Shown here: positions 6,224 to 8,624 of the stretch, piece by piece
Numbering within the stretch: position 1 is the stretch's first letter
Layout: every line of letters starts with the position of its first letter
Source: Deltaproteobacteria bacterium
Lineage (GTDB): Bacteria > Desulfobacterota > DSM-4660 > Desulfatiglandales > HGW-15
DNA length: 8,624 nucleotides
NCBI GenBank assembly: GCA_019308525.1
Contig: JAFDIC010000146.1
Location: 1 to 8,624 of the forward strand
Reading direction: 5' to 3'
Notes under the pieces: model-generated
Database searches by the model: none
What the model was told of the DNA's origin: nothing
Seen by the model: the letters and a program-made list of their open reading frames with translations, nothing else
Position numbers and translations under genes: made by a program

Positions 6224-7294
6224 ATGCTGATCATCAAAGAGCAAGACCTGTTCAACATTGCAAGAAAAATCATTGAAAAGGCAGGAAGCGATCCCGAGGA
6301 GGCTGAACTGGTCTCTAAGCACCTTGTTATGTCCAACCTCCTGGGCCACGACAGCCATGGAGTAGGCATGATCCCCCTCTATCTCAGACACATCTCCCAG
6401 GGCCTCCTGGTTCCCAACAGGCCTGCCAGGCTCCTGAAGGATGATGGATCGATCCTGGTCTTCGACGGCCAGCGCGGTTACGGGCAGAGGACCGCGGCAG
6501 AGGCCATGGACGCCGCTATTGCCAGGTGCAAGAAAACGGGCCTATCCCTGATGGCGCTCCGCAATGCCCACCATATAGGCCGCGTGGGGGCATATGGAGA
6601 ACAGAGCATCAAGGCAGGCCTGGTCTCCATCCACTTCGTCAATGTGACTGATCATCCGCCCGTGGTAACGCCCTATGGGGGCCGTGATGCCCGCTTCAAC
6701 ACCAACCCCGTCTGCATGGCCTTACCGGGAACGGGGAAGACTCCCCCTGTCCTTCTGGACATGGCCACGAGCAAGATCCCGGTGGGAAAGGCCAGGGTGG
6801 CCATGGATGAAGGCAGAAAACTGCCCCTGGACCTGATACTTGATCCTGAAGGCAACCCCACGGACGATCCCGGGGTGATTTTTTCCGAACCCCGTGGCTC
6901 CCTCCGGGTCTTCGGCCTCCACAAGGGATATGGCATAGCCTTCCTTTGCGAACTGCTTGCAGGCGTGCTGGGAGGGGGAGGAACCATACAGCCCGGGAAC
7001 GAACGGCTGGGTAGCGTCATGAACAACATGCTGGTATTTGTTGTGGATCCACGGCGCCTGGTAGATCATGTGTGGATGCAAAAAGAGATAGATGCGCTTG
7101 TATCTTACGTGAAAAAATCCCCTCCTGAAGAACCCGAAACACCTGTAATGGTGGCAGGAGACCCTGAAAGAAAGAATCTCGCCGAACGCCGCGAAAAGGG
7201 CGTCCCCATGCCCGATGCAGCATGGCAAGGTTTACTCGAGGCCGCCGAATCACTGGGCATCTCCAGGGACCAAATGGAATCCTTCATTTCCTAG
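6224..7294 (+). CDS. Ldh2/YbiC-family NAD(P)-dependent 2-hydroxyacid (malate/lactate-type) dehydrogenase
   Basis: A 356-residue soluble oxidoreductase of the malate/L-lactate/ureidoglycolate dehydrogenase family, a fold unrelated to classical Rossmann-type malate dehydrogenases, which interconverts 2-hydroxyacids and 2-oxoacids with NAD(P). Family marks are GHDSHGVGMIPLYLRHI (41-57), the HHIGRVG loop (116-122), TPYGGRDARFNTNP (149-162), LLDMATSKIPVGK (177-189) and GLHKGYGIA (231-239). From remembered sequence it looks closest to E. coli YbiC (hydroxycarboxylate dehydrogenase B). The start at 6224 is preferred over the in-frame ATG at 6194, because GGGGAGGA (6209-6216) lies seven bases upstream of 6224 and the homology begins there. 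The stop TAG lies in a CTAG shared with the convergent transporter gene. No partner gene reveals the true substrate; malate, lactate, sulfolactate and aromatic 2-hydroxyacids are all possible for the family. Confidence 0.92.
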   Translation: MLIIKEQDLFNIARKIIEKAGSDPEEAELVSKHLVMSNLLGHDSHGVGMIPLYLRHISQGLLVPNRPARLLKDDGSILVFDGQRGYGQRTAAEAMDAAIARCKKTGLSLMALRNAHHIGRVGAYGEQSIKAGLVSIHFVNVTDHPPVVTPYGGRDARFNTNPVCMALPGTGKTPPVLLDMATSKIPVGKARVAMDEGRKLPLDLILDPEGNPTDDPGVIFSEPRGSLRVFGLHKGYGIAFLCELLAGVLGGGGTIQPGNERLGSVMNNMLVFVVDPRRLVDHVWMQKEIDALVSYVKKSPPEEPETPVMVAGDPERKNLAERREKGVPMPDAAWQGLLEAAESLGISRDQMESFIS

Positions 7295-8277
7295 GGACAC
7301 GGGGATGTCCCTCCCTTGCCTTGGTCACGATTCTCAAGGGCTGAACGACCCTCTCTTAACCATCTGGTACCCTCTCTACGCCTATCCCCGGAGAAATGGG
7401 TGGACACCTGGGATAGAAGCATCCCCGAAAGCATCAGGGCGCACCCAATGATCCCCCTATACGAGAGGATCTCATCCAGTATAACCCACCCGCCCAGGGC
7501 CGCGAACACTGCCTCCAGGCTCAATAGGATAGCCGCATGTGCCGGTTTGGCGTGTCTCTGGGCCACGACCTGGAGGGTGTAGGCCACCCCCACAGAGCAA
7601 AGACCCCCATACAGTATTGGGATACCCGCCTGGACAATGCCGCTCCACACAACTGCCTCGACCCATGCAGCCGTTATCAGACTCAGGAGAGCGCAGGTGC
7701 CGAACTGGAAAGATGCCAATTTTAGGGGGCACATCCGTGGTGACAGCCATCCGATAATCAATACATGAACTGCCCAGAAAAAGGCGCCGATGAGTTCAAG
7801 AAAATCCCCGCGGGAGATACTCAACTTCCCCGTAACGCTAAGAAGATACAACCCCACCGCAGCAATGAAGGCCCCAATCCATGTGCCCCCGCGCGTCCTC
7901 TGATGAAAAAACACGCCAAGAATAGGCACAATCACTACATAGAGGCCGGTTATGAACCCTGCCTTTCCGGCCGTGGTATAGACCAGTCCCACCTGCTGGA
8001 GAGAAGCTCCGAGGAAAAGAACCACCCCGGCGAGGCTGCCTCCCCTAATGAGCGAAGCTAAGGATCCTTTTGATGGATCATGCGCTCCCTGTTCCCCGGT
8101 CTTGCCCCTCCATAGAATAATAGGTATGAGAGACATGCTGCCCAGGGCAAAACGGACGCCATTGAAGATAAAGGGGCCTACATATTCCATGCCCGCCCTT
8201 TGTGCCACGAACGCAAAGCCCCAGATAGAAGCCGTAACCAGGCACAGCATATCCCCTTTCAATATCCGAAGTTCCAT
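7291..8277 (-). CDS. EamA-domain (DMT superfamily) inner-membrane transporter
   Basis: A 328-residue integral membrane protein with the usual ten helices as two EamA repeats, about residues 9-148 and 158-292. The first repeat has LVTASIWGFAFVAQRAGM (13-30) and the second ends in the classic SLEAVFAALGGWVILDE (253-269). Relatives export or import small metabolites such as amino acids or organic acids; no substrate can be read from the sequence. A hydrophilic tail of about 36 residues (293-328), rich in R, G and E, follows the last helix and is longer than usual. The tail is coded in the last 110 bases and runs to the stop shared with the convergent dehydrogenase gene. The start at 8277 lacks a good ribosome site. 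It is kept because MELRILKGD aligns with the normal short N-terminus of the family, while the next ATG (residue 10) would cut into helix 1. Confidence 0.92.
   Translation of the reverse strand: MELRILKGDMLCLVTASIWGFAFVAQRAGMEYVGPFIFNGVRFALGSMSLIPIILWRGKTGEQGAHDPSKGSLASLIRGGSLAGVVLFLGASLQQVGLVYTTAGKAGFITGLYVVIVPILGVFFHQRTRGGTWIGAFIAAVGLYLLSVTGKLSISRGDFLELIGAFFWAVHVLIIGWLSPRMCPLKLASFQFGTCALLSLITAAWVEAVVWSGIVQAGIPILYGGLCSVGVAYTLQVVAQRHAKPAHAAILLSLEAVFAALGGWVILDEILSYRGIIGCALMLSGMLLSQVSTHFSGDRRREGTRWLREGRSALENRDQGKGGTSPCP
7294..7311. other. Perfect hairpin at the convergent stop codons
   Basis: GGGACA (7294-7299) pairs with TGTCCC (7306-7311) around CGGGGA, starting on the last base of the dehydrogenase stop and lying in the coding tail of the transporter. 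No T-run follows on either strand, so a role as intrinsic terminator is doubtful. It could protect the 3' end of the dehydrogenase mRNA. Confidence 0.35.
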
Positions 8278-8348
8278 GTGACTATCTGTACCGTTTCATC
8301 CCCGAGAAGAATACGCCCTTGATTGGGCATCTGCTTTTTTTGCGGTTG

Positions 8349-8377
8349 ACAATACTTTAGCCTTTCTTGTCGGTCAA
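8349..8377 (-). promoter_or_regulatory. Sigma-70-type promoter of the EamA transporter gene
   Basis: On the - strand TTGACC (8377-8372) and TATTGT (8354-8349) are separated by exactly 17 bases. Five of six bases match the -35 consensus and four of six the -10. The transcript would start near 8342, giving a leader of about 65 bases. That leader contains a small GCCC/GGGC hairpin and no strong ribosome site. Confidence 0.55.
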
Positions 8378-8444
8378 GCCGATAGGTTTGGCCTTCTAGT
8401 GCTCTGGCACAGAAATGCATATTTTCATGGTGATCCATTTTCCC

Positions 8445-8473
8445 TTGACACACGAGAGGATGTCCCTTATGCT
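8445..8473 (+). promoter_or_regulatory. Sigma-70-type promoter pointing out of the right edge
   Basis: TTGACA (8445-8450) and TATGCT (8468-8473) are separated by exactly 17 bases. It faces away from the transporter gene, so a gene or RNA probably begins beyond the window. From about 8480 to 8624 the sequence becomes AT-richer and I see no convincing coding start. Confidence 0.45.
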
Positions 8474-8514
8474 TCGGCCTTAATTAAGAGACTTCAACTC
8501 ACTCTCACTTCATT

Positions 8515-8534
8515 CTTAATCATACTTAATCATA
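8515..8534. repeat. Perfect 10-base tandem duplication
   Basis: CTTAATCATA occurs twice in a row, at 8515-8524 and 8525-8534, about 40 bases downstream of the outward promoter. It could be a pair of regulator sites or simple slippage in AT-rich DNA. Nothing else in 8378-8624 is recognisable beyond the promoter. Confidence 0.4.
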
Positions 8535-8624
8535 AGCCTAACTCAAAGACTAGTCACGGTGACTTCTGTTTTCCTGCCACAGCAAGACAGTGGAAATCGT
8601 CATTTGAGGCTTGAATGCCGTTAC

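Noticed and set aside
6722..7228. 168-codon open frame antisense to the dehydrogenase gene
   Set aside because: It lies wholly within a well-conserved gene and has no protein-like motif.
8399..8614. 71-codon open frame near the right edge
   Set aside because: Its start lies upstream of the outward promoter, it has no ribosome site, and it reads through the tandem repeat with no family resemblance.
1..8624. CRISPR array, tRNA or rRNA gene, intact insertion sequence
   Set aside because: I looked for regularly spaced repeats, cloverleaf-like segments and transposase motifs on both strands and saw none.

Overview
The window carries seven confident protein genes plus several structured intergenic stretches. 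It looks like chromosomal DNA from a Gram-negative, probably anaerobic bacterium. Two Tat-exported proteins and a further secreted one point to a periplasm. The pairing of a DUF362 protein with a DUF6599-type protein, beside a molybdenum hydroxylase, fits Desulfobacterota (old Deltaproteobacteria) best. That assignment is inference from gene content and moderate GC; no rRNA or other taxonomic marker is present.

Left part (1-3145, + strand): a 400-base leader with a strong terminator-type hairpin (204-242) precedes a tight two-gene operon, iorA-iorB. These encode the [2Fe-2S] subunit and the Tat-exported molybdopterin subunit of an isoquinoline 1-oxidoreductase-type aromatic hydroxylase. No cytochrome or other electron acceptor gene follows. 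The operon ends at a hairpin (3101-3145) that can also serve the convergent minus-strand operon.

Middle (3249-5086, - strand): a two-gene operon with a 4-base ATGA overlap encodes a secreted DUF6599-like protein and then a Tat-exported DUF362 protein without iron-sulfur cysteines. The stretch 5087-5418 has no gene but holds three related GTAG/GGAG-type palindromic elements that look like REP sequences. Next comes a YfcE-type metallophosphoesterase (5419-5904, - strand).

Right part (5905-8624): a gene-free stretch holds three hairpins and a candidate sigma-54 promoter, followed by a YbiC/Ldh2-type NAD(P)-dependent 2-hydroxyacid dehydrogenase (6224-7294, +). This meets a convergent EamA/DMT-family transporter gene (7291-8277, -), and the two share a CTAG that supplies both stop codons. 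The transporter has a good sigma-70 promoter. A second promoter just beyond it points out of the right edge, where no gene is yet visible.

The operons probably do not form one pathway. The most testable functional link is that iorB, the DUF362 protein and the DUF6599 protein would all act outside the cytoplasm. The least explained parts are the iorAB leader and the DUF362/DUF6599 pair. I did not find a clearly new defence, mobile or regulatory system.
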